Assembly: GCF_019175385.1 (NCBI RefSeq)
Contig: NC_083337.1
Location: forward strand, 18,585,885 to 18,649,884
Length of the DNA: 64,000 bases
Source: Lycium barbarum
Lineage: Eukaryota > Streptophyta > Magnoliopsida > Solanales > Solanaceae
Direction: 5' to 3'
Within the stretch, counting starts at the first letter, position 1. Each line of letters opens with the position of its first letter. Both the position numbers and the translations under genes were made by a program. Shown here piece after piece: positions 38,590 through 50,186 of this stretch. The notes beneath the pieces are model-generated. The model did not search any database, was not told the origin of the DNA, and saw only the letters and a program-made list of their open reading frames with translations.

Positions 38590-39480
38590 AATCAACATTA
38601 AGTCTCCGAAGACAACCGGAGGCATCATTCAGCTATTCAGCCTCTTCCGCATTAGCCAAACGGCTACACCATCACTTTACTTTACCCATTACTTTATCAT
38701 TTACTTTACCAACTTTAACGAATTTATCCTGAACTTTGCAGGGATTATCATTAAGTCTCCGAAGACAACCGGGGGCATCATTCGGCTATACAGCCTCATA
38801 TGCATAAGCCAGATGGCTACACTATGACTTTACTCTCTACTTTATCATTCACTTTACCAACTTTAACAAATTTACCCTGAACTTTATAGGAATTATCATT
38901 AAGGCTCCGAAGACAACCGGAGACATCATCCACTTTACGACTTTACCCCGGACTTTACGGGAATCTTCATCAAATCCCCAAAGACAACCGGAGATATCAT
39001 ATGGCTATACAACCTCATTTTCATAAGCCAGACGGCTGCACTATTACTTCACTTTCTACTTCATCAATTGCCTTATCATTCACTTTAATAACTTTACCTT
39101 AATTTCACAGATATCATCGAGTCCCCGAAACAACCGGAGACATCGTTTGGCTGTAGGGCCTCATCGACATATCATTTACCATCAAGTCCCCGAAAGCAAC
39201 CGGAGACATTATATGGCTATACAGCCTCATTTTCATAAGCCAAACGGCTACACTTTCACTTTACTCTCTATTTTATTACTTCACTTCATTATCTACTTTA
39301 CCTACTTTAACGACTTTACCTTAAATTCCGCAGACATCATTTATCATCAAGTCCCGGAAGATAGCCGGAGGCCTTATTACTATCATTAAAATCTCCAAAT
39401 ACAACTGGAGATATTATTACATCCTCGGCATATATGTCACACATTCATTCAAGTCCCAGAAGACAATCAGAGACAACATT
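38590..39480 (+). repeat. Degenerate tandem array with ccgaagacaaccggag core
   Basis: The core aagtccccgaagacaaccgg, or a variant, recurs near 38600, 38754, 38901, 38972, 39120, 39184, 39348 and 39452. Between cores are cggctacac and tttaccaactttaac blocks. Spacing is 65-165 bp, so it is an expanded, partly deleted array. Non-coding. Confidence 0.8.
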
Positions 39481-40125
39481 TGGCCACACTGCCTCATTAT
39501 AAGCCACACGACTTCATCCTCACTCTCACACTCATATTTATTATCATTTTTTACATTCTTTATAAGTTTTAGATTTTCAACTTTATCCCAGACTTTATTA
39601 CTGATTTTGACATAAATTTCGGTTTTGACAAAAAATACAATCTACATACAGAGACATAGCTATATGTGGAAATTTATCTTACGCAGTGAACTGGGGAAAA
39701 TATGCTAAAGAGGAATATCAAACTCACAAGCAAAGGTCACGGATCTACTCTCGAACTCGATTCCGCCTACGTCCACAAACACGTGAAACGTAGGTTAATT
39801 TTTCTTCATACCCACCGTTAAAACTCTACTCAATCAACTCTTTCTACATCCGGTCTCACCATAATTCGACAATGCGGCAAAAAGCGTAGCGTTAGTATCA
39901 ATCCGCTTCTTTCGAACCACATACAACTTGACTCTCATAGAACCCGAGATATGTAGGTAACTCGAAACGGGTTCGGCCATAATTCCTTCTGCCCCCATAA
40001 TATTTTCCACCAATTCTCCTAAACCGTTTTCTCTCAAGTTCTTCCGAGTTCACATTTGTTGGTCAGAACAAAATTGGCTACTATGTCAACTTGTTCGCCC
40101 GAAAACTCTTACATCGTCTCCGGTC

Positions 40126-40138
40126 GAAGAGGGGCATC
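40126..40138 (+). promoter_or_regulatory. Element G polypurine tract
   Basis: GAAGAGGGGCATC lies immediately before the TG of the 3' LTR at 40139, in the position and form of the plus-strand primer of Ogre-type elements. Confidence 0.8.
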
Positions 40139-43100
40139 TGTTGACACCCAATTTTGTCCCTCCTTTATTCCTATTTTTATTTCTGTGGGATTTTAAATTT
40201 ATTAACGAGCTAAATACTTTGTTCTCACTACTATTTTTTATTACTATTAACATCGTTACTTTCATTACTTTATCACAAATTTTGAATGTTTCGTCATCGT
40301 TTCATTTTAGGATTTGTACTCGTTAAATTAATTTTTTACTTTATACACACTAATTACTAATTGTCTTCACATAATATATATTGTACTAGTTATAAAATTA
40401 GAAGCCAAAAAATAAAATAGAGGAGGAAGGACCAATATTTTTCAGCCAAATTAATGGCCCAAATTACAAACACAATATTCATTAATTCCACCAACCCATA
40501 TTTTTCTACCCAACCAGCCCATTACCTAAGCTACCCGACCAGCCCACACCCTTTTCCTACCCGATCCAGCCCATACCCGCATTTGACCCGGCCCAACCTC
40601 TAAACTTCAACATCTAAACCTAAGGGAAAGAGAACACACGCCGCACCTTTCTCTTCTTCACTTTTCCCTTCGTCACTCTCTTCTTCCTCCATTTTTGGCA
40701 AAAGTCAATTTCCCTTTAACCATGGCAGAATCTAATAGGCTCCATTTTCGTGCAATGCTCTGTTCTCTTCCTCTATTTTAAACGAAAAAGACAAACTCCT
40801 TTCCTCAAAATCAGACCGTGTCTCTCCATTGTAGGAAATCTTTTGCTTTAACATAAAACTTTCAAAAGTTCACTGCAAAAGATCAAAAAACGAACAGCTT
40901 TATTCAGATTCAACGGCTCGTCTTTGACTTGTTTTCGAAATTCAAGTTCAAAAACCCCGCCCAGATTTTGAAACCCTAGAGTTGAAGCTTCACTATAAAA
41001 TGGCCTTACACTCTCAGCCGAAAAAAAAAAGAAAGGGACCGATTTTTTTTATTACCCTCAACATTTCTATTTTTTTTACTCTAAATCTGGGATTTTATTC
41101 AGATTCCGATTTATTTTGACCTTTTTTTCAGTCGCCTAAAATCCCACTCGAAATATTTATACTTTCAATCACTATATTCGGATACCCATTTGAAATATTA
41201 AGCAGTTCTACTCTACTTAAAGATCGAGTGTAGATTTGAGACCTCGACCTCAGTTCGCTGCACCAACAAAAGGTCAGTGTGTTCTTTTTCTATTTCGAAT
41301 CTAAAGTTCTGATGTATTCGTATCCCATTGTGCTTTGAGGCTGTTGGATGTTTTTTTTTCCAGAATTATTGCGTGTTAAGTATCATGAAATTTTGAGTGT
41401 CTGTTTTCTGATTATTGATGAGGTTTGAATGTAAATTATAAATTTGTACCTAGTAGTTTGATTTATGCAGTCGACGTTATTTAGGTTATGATGTCTGGTC
41501 TGCGTATGGTTAAATTTGTTTATCGACTTCATTACTTGCTTCTCTCATCGAGTCCCCGAAAGCATGCCTTTACATGTGGAAAATGATCAATCATGCCTTT
41601 GTATGCCCCTGTTGTGCCAAAAATCAGTTCGTATGTGTCGTCACGTGCCAATATTCGATTTAGACTATTCTATTTTCAAAGGGAAATAAATCTGTGGTTT
41701 GAGTACCTACTTGAAGACCCAAAATGGTATGACCTTTCTTTGTAAATTGAACATGGCATGTTTGTTTAAATGATTTCAACCCCTTGACAAATGATTTAGC
41801 TTAAACATGATGCTTAATTTAAATATCGAATCTGGTCCATACGGAAAGACGAAAGAATATGGAAATAGATTTCACGAACTTGTAGTCAGAAATGTTGTAT
41901 GTAAGTAACATTGTCCATCTTGTTGTTAGAACGCACTAAAGTAGGAAAAAGGGAATATTATTTATCTGCTGCGAGCTTCCCTCTGTGATTAGTTATCAAT
42001 GGTTGAAGGAATGCTGCTACTTAGCATTTTCATGGTTTGATGCTTTCCAATGTTATTTTTAAGCTAGGGTCTAAGATTCTCTCTGCCATAAAAACAGATT
42101 GTATGATGTGTGTTAAATAATTTCCATTTGAGGAACGTGCATTTGTGGATCTAAATATTTCTTTAGAGGTCAAGAACTAGATATGAACTTATGGATGCTC
42201 TTTGATTCTTTTGGGACAAGTTCTTTAGTAACACAAAGTTTGTTTAGATCATGTGAAGTAGGCTGCTGAATGCTGGTCCGGTCTGTTTGTATTTTCTTAC
42301 TACTCTTATGTTGCCCCATTTCAGTTAGCCGTTGCTAGGTGTAGCTGATTTCTTATAGTGTAACTTTAAATACATTTGTCGAAGCTCATGGGATTAGCTT
42401 TAACTTAAGTTTGACCGGAGAGAAAGGCTACTGTTTCGTTAGAGTGAAAATCTGTCGAATATGTGATTTGTTTGCTCTCCCGAAATCTATTTTCCAATGA
42501 TCTTAGAGGGCTGCTTTGCTATGTTTTCCGGTTTCCACTAAAGATTCAACTTTTTTTAGTAGTCTTGATGTTGAAAAGAATAGCTAGAGCTAGTGAAACT
42601 CATTCAAATGCTGATTTTGAACCACGTTTGCACGTAGTTTACTTAAATGAAATATGTTAATAGCTAATATAGTTAAAATACCTTAGACGCTCAGGGTTGA
42701 CATCTTTTTAAAGTATTTTTTGTGAGTTTGATCCCTACCTTATTCGAGTTTGGAGATCAGTTAGCACTTGATAAGCTTTTAATGGCTAGACTAACTATAT
42801 GTGCCTGATATGTCTTCAAAAACTATCTCATTCAGTTTGAGATTCCTCTTGTTGGATTCCAATTCGAAAGAGAATCTTGTTTTGATTCAGATTTAGGTTA
42901 CTCTCTATAAATAATTAGGTACGCCAAGTGATCACTAAATGTTCCTTTAAACAAATAGGTTTCCAGATTCTTATGTGTAAAGTTACTACCTGTCTTCCTT
43001 GGACTTACATGCTGCTGTGAATTGAAAGATAATGTTGCTCTACTTCGTTTATTAGTTTTTTTTTTGGTGTTATAAAAGACTCATATCACGGTGCTAATCC

Positions 43101-44260
43101 CTTTCTTTTCATTTTTTGTGCATGACCATCTTGCACACGAGTCCAAGGGACTCGTCATCTCCCGCATTCGGTGTTGGGCAAAGCCCAACGAAATCTCTCT
43201 CGAGTCAGCCCCATCAGCCACCCGAAGCAATATATTAAAGTTGCTAGGCCGAATCCCAACAGTGAACAGATCGCGGCAGTTTCCAGAAATGGGTTTAGCC
43301 CATTTAATGTTATTTGATCCTTATTTTGTGCCTTTAAATTATACAACTATTACTTTGCTTGTTTGTTTTTCTTAGCTAGAATAAACCTTAGTGGGATTAA
43401 TGGGTTAGTTTTGTACGAGGGGTAGTTAATTTAAAAGAGAAACTAACAATTAGTTCCATAGGTCTCATTTCCCTTTTTATGTTAAAATTATTTATAGCAG
43501 CTATAATACTTTTTAGAGTAATTAATTTTCAAATAGCGTGACTACATATTTTGAGCTAAAAGAATCAAGATTCACTCTTACTATCTTAGAAATTTAAAAC
43601 GTCACAAATTTTGCACTAACGTCAGCTTATTTTGAGAAATAAGAAAAACGAACCAGTTTTCATAAACCACCGTTCACTTTAGCTTCCTCCTAACATTTGA
43701 AACGCATATTCGTTAAAACAACTTTTGTACAGTTTATATTGAACTAATAGTCTTTCTATAAAACCTTTTAAATTTTATTAATATTAATCTTACAATAACT
43801 TTTTTTTAATTTGGATAGTTGGCATAACTTATTGTCTCCGAACGTATATAAAACATTACATATTTCGCACTCCTTCAGTTTATAACTAAACTCTTTTATA
43901 TAAATTATTATCTCCTACAAGTCCTATTTAAATAGTATTCTTATATATTTATAACTTTAGTAACATTTTCAAACATTTAAAATATTATATTTACACTTAG
44001 CCTAATTAATTGTAAGTCCGGTCGGTTAACCATCATTAATGGAACTTAGAGGATGCCTAATACCTTCCCTCTAGGTTAGTTGAACTCGTACCTAGAATCA
44101 TTTGGTATCGTAGACTTTAAAATAAAATCAACTTTAGATAATTACTTTAGGTGCCCTAATTCACCGTAAATAATTAGGTGGCGACTCCCAACTTTAATTA
44201 ACCCCGGAATTACCGAGATGTTGTAAACTATTTTGACTTAGGTTAAAATAGGGTATAACA
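40139..44260 (+). repeat. 3' LTR of element G (full length)
   Basis: 4122 bp. It has the 869 bp missing from the 5' copy, including a GC-box-free promoter region with TATAAAA at 40994-41000. The end GGTATAACA at 44260 is followed not by the target duplication but by a copy of the leader. Confidence 0.92.
40994..41000 (+). promoter_or_regulatory. TATA box of the element G LTR
   Basis: cacTATAAAAtggcc lies after a pyrimidine-rich stretch, in the right part of the LTR to be the core promoter. It is present only in the 3' LTR. Transcription start would be expected about 30 bases downstream. Confidence 0.6.
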
Positions 44261-44561
44261 GCTTGGCGACTCTGCTGGGCACTACTTAGGTTCTAACCAT
44301 AACAAACATAGTTTAAATAGGCTTTGTGTGTTTATTACTTTATTTGTTGTTAACTGTTTTCACATGCTATCAATTGTTTGTTTGATATGAACTGTTTAAG
44401 TGTTACTGCTTTGATATAAACTGTCATTCCGTTTCACTTTCCTCCACTCCTGGAAAAATCACACAAATTCACACACTTAAAGCGATTTCGCGGGTCGCGG
44501 TCGTGCACTATTACCGGGATGTTGTAAACTATTTTGACTTAGGTGAAAATAGGGTATAACA
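44261..44561 (+). repeat. Duplicated leader plus 49-bp LTR tail at the end of element G
   Basis: 44261-44512 repeats 33145-33396 (252 bp, nearly identical, including the primer binding site). It joins at an ATTA match to 44513-44561, the last 49 bp of an LTR (ccgggatgttgtaaac...ggtataaca). The element's target duplication comes after this tail, so the extra piece belongs to the insertion. Confidence 0.9.
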
Positions 44562-44566
44562 ATGAG

Positions 44567-44799
44567 GGATGGGCTATTTATTCTGGATGGTGACTTCATT
44601 TAACTGGCGGTAATCAATGCACATCCATATAGTCCTATCTTCCTTTTTCACAAATAGAACAGGAACGCCCCACCTAAAGACACTCGGATGAATGAAACCC
44701 TTACCTAATATGTCCTGAAGTTTATCCTTTAATTCCCTCAACTCTGTTGGCGAAATCCAATATGCAGGGATAGATATGGGGGGGGGGGGGGGGTCCCTG
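44567..44799 (-). pseudogene. Element E reverse transcriptase N-terminal part
   Basis: Minus strand. [34 protein letters not shown] and [16 protein letters not shown] followed by TAG are the first motifs of a gypsy reverse transcriptase. It stops at the G insertion site and resumes at 29885. A 16-base G run at 44778-44793 (C on the coding strand) sits where this family usually has GTQPISIPPYRM. Confidence 0.85.
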
Positions 44800-45411
44800 G
44801 CTCTAAGTCAATGCAAAAATCAATGTCACGGTCCAGTGGCATGCCTAACAAGTCTGCGGGAAACATCTCCGCAAACTCACGTACCACTGGAATCGACTCA
44901 AGAGATGGCCTGTCAACACTGGTATATCACGGATATGTGCCAAATAAGCCAAGAACACCATGTCCACTAATTTCATTTGCCCGAGTAAAGGAAATGTTTT
45001 TCTTTGGAGAGGGACTAAGGTTACCCTTTCACTCAAGTCTAGGCACCCCCTGACATAGCTAAGGTGACTGTCTTGGCATGATAGCCCAAAATTGCGTGAT
45101 AAGGATCTAGCCAACTCATACCCAGGATGACATTAAAATCTACCATGTCTAAAATCACTAAATCAACCTAGGTGCCATACCCCATAAGTGTGACAGTACA
45201 AGATCGAAAGACTCTATCTACAACCACAGAGTCTCCAACTGGAGTAGTAGATACATGTATAAGGGCATCAAGCAAATCACAGACCATATCAAGACCCATA
45301 GAGAAATATGTAGACACATAAGAAAATGTAGAACCGGGTCAAATAATACATAAGCCATCCGGTAACAAACTGAAATATAACCTGTAAAGACTGCATTTGA
45401 GCCCTTGGCCT
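44800..45411 (-). pseudogene. Element E aspartic protease and linker
   Basis: Minus strand. The active-site region reads DP and then shifts: one G is missing from the expected GACCCGGGTTCT (plus strand gaaccgggtc near 45333), so the DPGS motif is split between frames. Downstream are VDFNVILGM and LDPYHAILG, the usual end of the domain, then YLAHIRDI. The role would have been polyprotein cleavage. Confidence 0.78.
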
Positions 45412-46951
45412 CTATCCTGCCAGGAAAGGCATAACAATGAACCCGTCTGCCAGTAGCCTGTGAACCATTGCGATCAACCTGCCCTGTCTGAGATCTGCCC
45501 CTGCTGGGCTGATGTCCCCCTCTACCAGGCTGAAACCTGTCTCTGTTAGGTTCGGAGCCACTTCTACCAACTGTATGACTGCTATACCCCGTCTGAGCAC
45601 GGTTACCCCTATAAGATCCTCCCCCTCTACTTGATGCTGGAGCTTTGGGAGCCTGAAACTGAGTATCCTAGCCACCTTGTAAGTCTGGGACAATTTCTCT
45701 TGAAATGTCCCATATCACCACACTCAAAGAATCCGCGGTCTAGCGTCGGACACTGAACAGAAACGGACGAAGCCGAGTAACCACCATAATCTGGAGCTCT
45801 GGCCTGCGAACCCCTTTGCTGACCGAAATATTGCTGACTGGCCCATGATACCTGTATGGCTAACAGAACAGGGCATTCCGAATAGACCTGGGAACCCTGG
45901 CCCTTAGAGAAAGAGCCACTGAAACTACCTCCATTTCCGGCCTTCTTCTCCGCGTACTTATTGTAACCATCCTGCCTAACACCATCATCAGTCCTAACAT
46001 GATCCACCAATTCCTGAAAGGAAGCACCTGTGGCTGCAAGCTGAAGAGCTGACAAATGAATAGCAGTGTTCAACCCTTTCACGAATCTCCTAACCCTCTC
46101 CTCCTCAGTAGGCACAAGCTGGAGGGCATAGCCAGACAACAAATGGAACCGAGCCTCATAAGCAGCCACAAACAAATTACCCTGCTCAATGTTGCTGAAC
46201 TCATCATGCCTGCGGTCCTTCAAAGTACGAGAAACATACTTGTCTAAGAACACCTGATAAAACTGAGTCCATGTCATTGGAGGTGATCCCGCTGGACTGC
46301 ACTCTTCACAAGCCCTGCACCATAACTTGGCATCACCCAAGAGTTTGGAAGGTCACAAACTCGACACCATACTTCTCCACTTCTCTCATCTTATAGAGCC
46401 TCCCATTATAGTTCATAATGAACTTGTAAGCATCCTCAACCTCAATGCCGAAGAACTCTGGAGGCTTCGTCCTATTGAACCTCCAAAACAAATCATGCTC
46501 ATCCCTGATCAACACCAGACCTCCCACTGGTATAGGAAATACCTCCAATACTGGAGGCTAATCCAAACAAGGAGCCACAGCTGCAGCATGCTGTAACCCC
46601 AGAGCATGAACTTCACCCGGGGCACCCACTCTGGCATCCGGAGCACCTAGAACGGCTGGTAACACACCTGTCTCTATCAACCTGTTCAGCAGGTTCAACA
46701 TTCGAACCATAACGTCTGACAACACTGGAAGAGCTATAATATCTGGCTAAGCTAGCGCTGCTGCAAACTCTACTGGCTCATCTGGAACTACTTGAGGCTC
46801 AGGGGACTCAGCGCGGCCCTGCCAGCCGCAGGAGCCCCGCCCTTGGCTGGTGCTGCTGTTCTCCTGCGGCCTGTCATCCACCGGGAGCTGAGACCCCGAC
46901 GGTTGGTGCGGGTACCTCATTAGCTGCTGCTACCGCACGAGTCCTCACCAT
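45412..46951 (-). pseudogene. Element E gag
   Basis: The likely start is at 46951 on the minus strand (MVRTRAVAAANEVPAP), followed by a stop after about 25 codons. The capsid-like Retrotrans_gag region is open from 46340 (GDAKLWCRA, MTWTQFYQVFLDKYVSRTL, then RRFVKGLNTAIHLSAL). The zinc knuckle reads FFECGDMGHFKRNC near 45700; the first Cys of CCHC is Phe. The frame then changes and passes through a Gly/Arg-rich stretch to 45412. Several frame changes make it non-functional. Confidence 0.87.
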
Positions 46952-47166
46952 CTATGAATGAATAGAAAGAGAGTCAAATACCAATTTGAATCATCCAGAT
47001 ACTAATTGGAATCAAGCAGCACAAAAGAAAGAAAGAATTTGAACTTTCCTAGTGTCCCATGGCCGCTCGAAGAAAGGTACAAATGTCTCTGTACCGATCC
47101 GCAAGACTCTACTAGACATGTCTTTGTACAACGAGATCGACGAACTTACGAATCTGATACAAACTT

Positions 47167-49361
47167 TGTCACGACACAAATAGCTGTGAGTGGCACCCAC
47201 GCTAATTCACCTAGTAGGAGAACCAATCCCATTAACCAGTCATCATCTACTCAGTCAATTTTAACACATTCAAGGATATAATGATAATAAAAATATCAAA
47301 ACTGTCTAGTAATGCCATAAATAAATAAAGGTGCGAAAGTCCTAACTATTACAACCCCAAAGATCTGAAAGTCATCGTACAAGGACTCTAAAACATAATT
47401 GTCTAAAGAATCAACAACTGTCTGAAATAACATAAATGTTTGAAATGAAATAGACATCCAAAATAGGAAAGATCTTCAGGCGGCCTGACATGGATAGGAG
47501 CTCACCCTCAAATATGTTGAAAACTGGCCTCATGCTAAATATGAGGTTTGGTAGATGTCTCTGGATCGTAATCTGCACTCAAAACAATGCATCAAGGTAG
47601 TATCAGTACAAACACTATGTACTGGTAAATATTAGAGGCCGACTAAGATTAGTATCATGCATAAAATCTATAGAATAGACAGATAGGCACAACAACACAT
47701 AACCATATGAAACTATCAACAAGAATCATCCAACACCGAAATAAGACAAGCCACACAAACAATAATCAATAAAAGTAACTCAACCCATGTCATTACTAAC
47801 ACAACCATAGCTCACGAATTATCTTAACTCTGTCACATATCTGGACAACATGCTAAATGGTAATGTTTTCCCAAATACCATGACCTGCAGGGGACCTATG
47901 ATGTCCATGTACCACTCGCTCTGGAATTGACCTCGGATCACGAGCCCATAACTAGGCCATATCCTCATTCCCTATCAAATGTGCCTCTTCATATTGATAT
48001 TGTCTTTCTCATCACAATGTATTTCCGTTCCATAATCAATTAAGGAATGTGAACAATCAATAAATCAATATCAGCGGACACAAGTCACCATGTCACAAGT
48101 CATATCAAGGCTCAACAATCAATTCATCAACAGCATGAATAAGGGATTACTTCGATTTAACAAGAAGAGTATTCATTAACTCCTTCTTTATCATATCATA
48201 ATAATTAATCACATAATCAATCAACCAATATCAAATAAAGGAATTTCCAACCACACTTTATGTCTGAAGCCCTAATGATGCTTTTCCTATCAATTTCATA
48301 ATGTATACAATCAACTAATCAAAGCCTAACTCAAGTAGACTGTAACCTACCTTAAACCAGAACTGGGATAATGCAATCACTCCGCGATAGCTTTCCCTTT
48401 TCGCAAAGCTTTAGAAAGTTCAAGTCCAGCAATCATAACACTAAGTGAGTAATGTATCATCTACTCAATAAACAACAATTGAGGAAGAGAACCTAACTAC
48501 TTTTGCCTTTTTTCAAATGGGTGAACTATCATTAAGTGTGAATTCACATAAAATCTACCCCAACGTCATACTATTCCCATTCATGGGTTTTTCTAATCAT
48601 TTCAACCCTTTTACAAGAAATTTTTATGCTAAAGTTACCATCTTTATGAAACAGTAATTCTCAATACATCATTCTCATAATTAATAATAAAATTCTCATC
48701 CTAGGAAGTGATAATCTATACTCCTAGATGATTAAACAACAATAAAATCAATAACCCATTCATTAATCAAAGGTTTCTTAAGTTCTAGGGTTTTATCCTC
48801 TTATTCACCATTAGAGAACCTTTAACTAATCATGGAACCTAACAATATGATGGAATGAACAAAGTGAAGGGTTGAGACTTACCTTTCAAAAGTATTTTAG
48901 CCATAGCCTTAGAATTTCGCCACAGGATTTCTTGGAAACTATTTTTGAGTTGTTTGGGGAATGGGTTCGGACTAAAGAGTATAAAATGTTGATTCTGCCT
49001 CCTGTCGACCGCTGCAGCAGTCAATGTCTTGCTGCAGCAGTCTCGCTATAGCGGGAAACCTCCCGCTATGGCAGACCTCATTTATTCCCCGGCTTCCCGC
49101 GGCGGAAAGCCTAGCCCCACTACGACAGACCCGCTATAGTGGTCCCACACCCATTGCAGCGGTCCATTTTGACCAGTAGCTCGGGTTTTTCCACTAGTTT
49201 TCACCCAAAAATCTCAACACCAATCCAAGGCCCTACAGATGCAAACCAAAACATGCACACATACATAAAAACACACTATGGACTCACCCGCGACCTCGGA
49301 ATCCCCAATGGAGGTCTAGTTTTCTAGGTCACTCCCCATAACGACGTAGCGGGTTGTTGCA
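47167..49361 (-). repeat. 5' LTR of element E
   Basis: 2195 bp, plus-strand ends TGTCACGACACAAATAG...GGGTTGTTGCA. Partner of 15859-18018. Just internal, the minus strand has TTTGTATCAGATTCG, a weak match to the initiator tRNA-Met binding site (TGGTATCAGAGC). Confidence 0.9.
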
Positions 49362-49725
49362 GGAACTTGAAAAGGGAAAAATGGAGTAGAAGTTGAAAGA
49401 GAAAAAGAAACAGAAGATTTAGGCAAAAACATAAGAGGGCATACTTGAATTTGTAACACCAGATGTAACTTGAAAGGATGAAAGAGTATCTTCTGGAAAT
49501 CGGCACAACTTTGAAACATATAGATCTGGGTCTGTTCAACTATGAGACAAGGAAAAGAAACTGATGCGGTGGCAATTTCATTTTAGGGTAAGAAGAAACG
49601 TTTCATTAAGTAGTTGAAAGATCAAAATACCCTTAGAGAAAAATAAAAGGACTCTGAAGCAGGCATGTCGATCCCAAGGGGTAACCCACTCTTCTATAAT
49701 AGTTAAAAGTTAAAATTAAACATCT
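49362..49725 (-). other. Host DNA next to element E; possible 5' end of an interrupted gene
   Basis: On the minus strand a pyrimidine-rich stretch follows an ATG at 49519 (MFQSCADFQK, later SVSFSLSTSTPFF). The frame runs into the E insertion and, if E is removed, through 15858-15800 to a stop. The Ser/Thr-rich composition would suit a 5' leader or transit peptide, but no family is recognised. An agggtattttgatc block upstream resembles plant intergenic DNA. I cannot decide between first exon and untranslated leader. Confidence 0.3.
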
Positions 49726-49961
49726 TGTTATAAAGTAATACAGCAAGCAAGAAGAATATTTTAGAGAAAGAGAGAAGAGAGGGGAATTCTTTATTTCTCT
49801 TGAGGGAAGATTTTACAATGAAGGAGAACCCTTCTATTTATAGCGAAAAACTGACTTAATCCCAAAGTTACAAAGTCTAATTTCTCTCTTAGAAGATAGA
49901 CATAATGCTATTTATCTATGATATGATAGGCATCCATAACAAAAGATATTTATCTGTAACA
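49726..49961 (-). repeat. 3' LTR of element H
   Basis: 236 bp, paired with 54947-55177; shares aaagagagaagagag and ttacaatgaaggagaac. On the internal side (49962-49972) the minus strand has CCAAGGGGGAG, a clear polypurine tract directly before the LTR. Confidence 0.88.
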
Positions 49962-50186
49962 CTCCCCCTTGGATGTCTATTTGATAGATAATGTGCCTCA
50001 TTAAAATCTTACTAGAAAAAGCCCAGTGGAAAAAATTCTAGTGAAGGAAAAAGAGTACACATTTCTAATAATATGCATTTTGGCTGCCTTGTTAAAATCT
50101 TTACCAGGAAAACCCAATTGGGACAAAATCTTGGTTAAGGAAAAAATAGTACAGCTTGTATTAACTCCCCCTGATGAAAACACCAA

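Larger units (their letters stand above)
29891..44561 (+). mobile_element. Ogre/Tat-like gag-only LTR element G, plus strand
   Basis: Flanked by ATGAG on both sides (29886-29890, 44562-44566) inside the reverse transcriptase of E, opposite in orientation. Components are the 5' LTR (29891-33144), primer binding site (33148-33165), decayed gag (34231-36607), long non-coding sequence with three kinds of tandem repeat, polypurine tract (about 40126-40138) and 3' LTR (40139-44260). After these come a duplicate of the leader (44261-44512) and a 49-bp LTR tail. No protease, reverse transcriptase, RNase H or integrase is present, so it would have depended on an autonomous relative. Confidence 0.9.
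15859..49361 (-). mobile_element. Outer Ty3/gypsy chromovirus-type element E (33.5 kb with nested insertions)
   Basis: LTRs at 15859-18018 and 47167-49361 are in the same orientation and clearly related along their length. GGAAC lies immediately outside both (15854-15858 and 49362-49366). Internal order on the minus strand is gag (46951-45412), protease, reverse transcriptase, RNase H, integrase and a chromodomain-like C terminus ending at about 18030, the order of Ty3/gypsy elements. Element G splits the reverse transcriptase at 44562 and element F splits the integrase at 18570. Without them E is about 9.5 kb, a normal size. All reading frames are broken. Confidence 0.93.
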
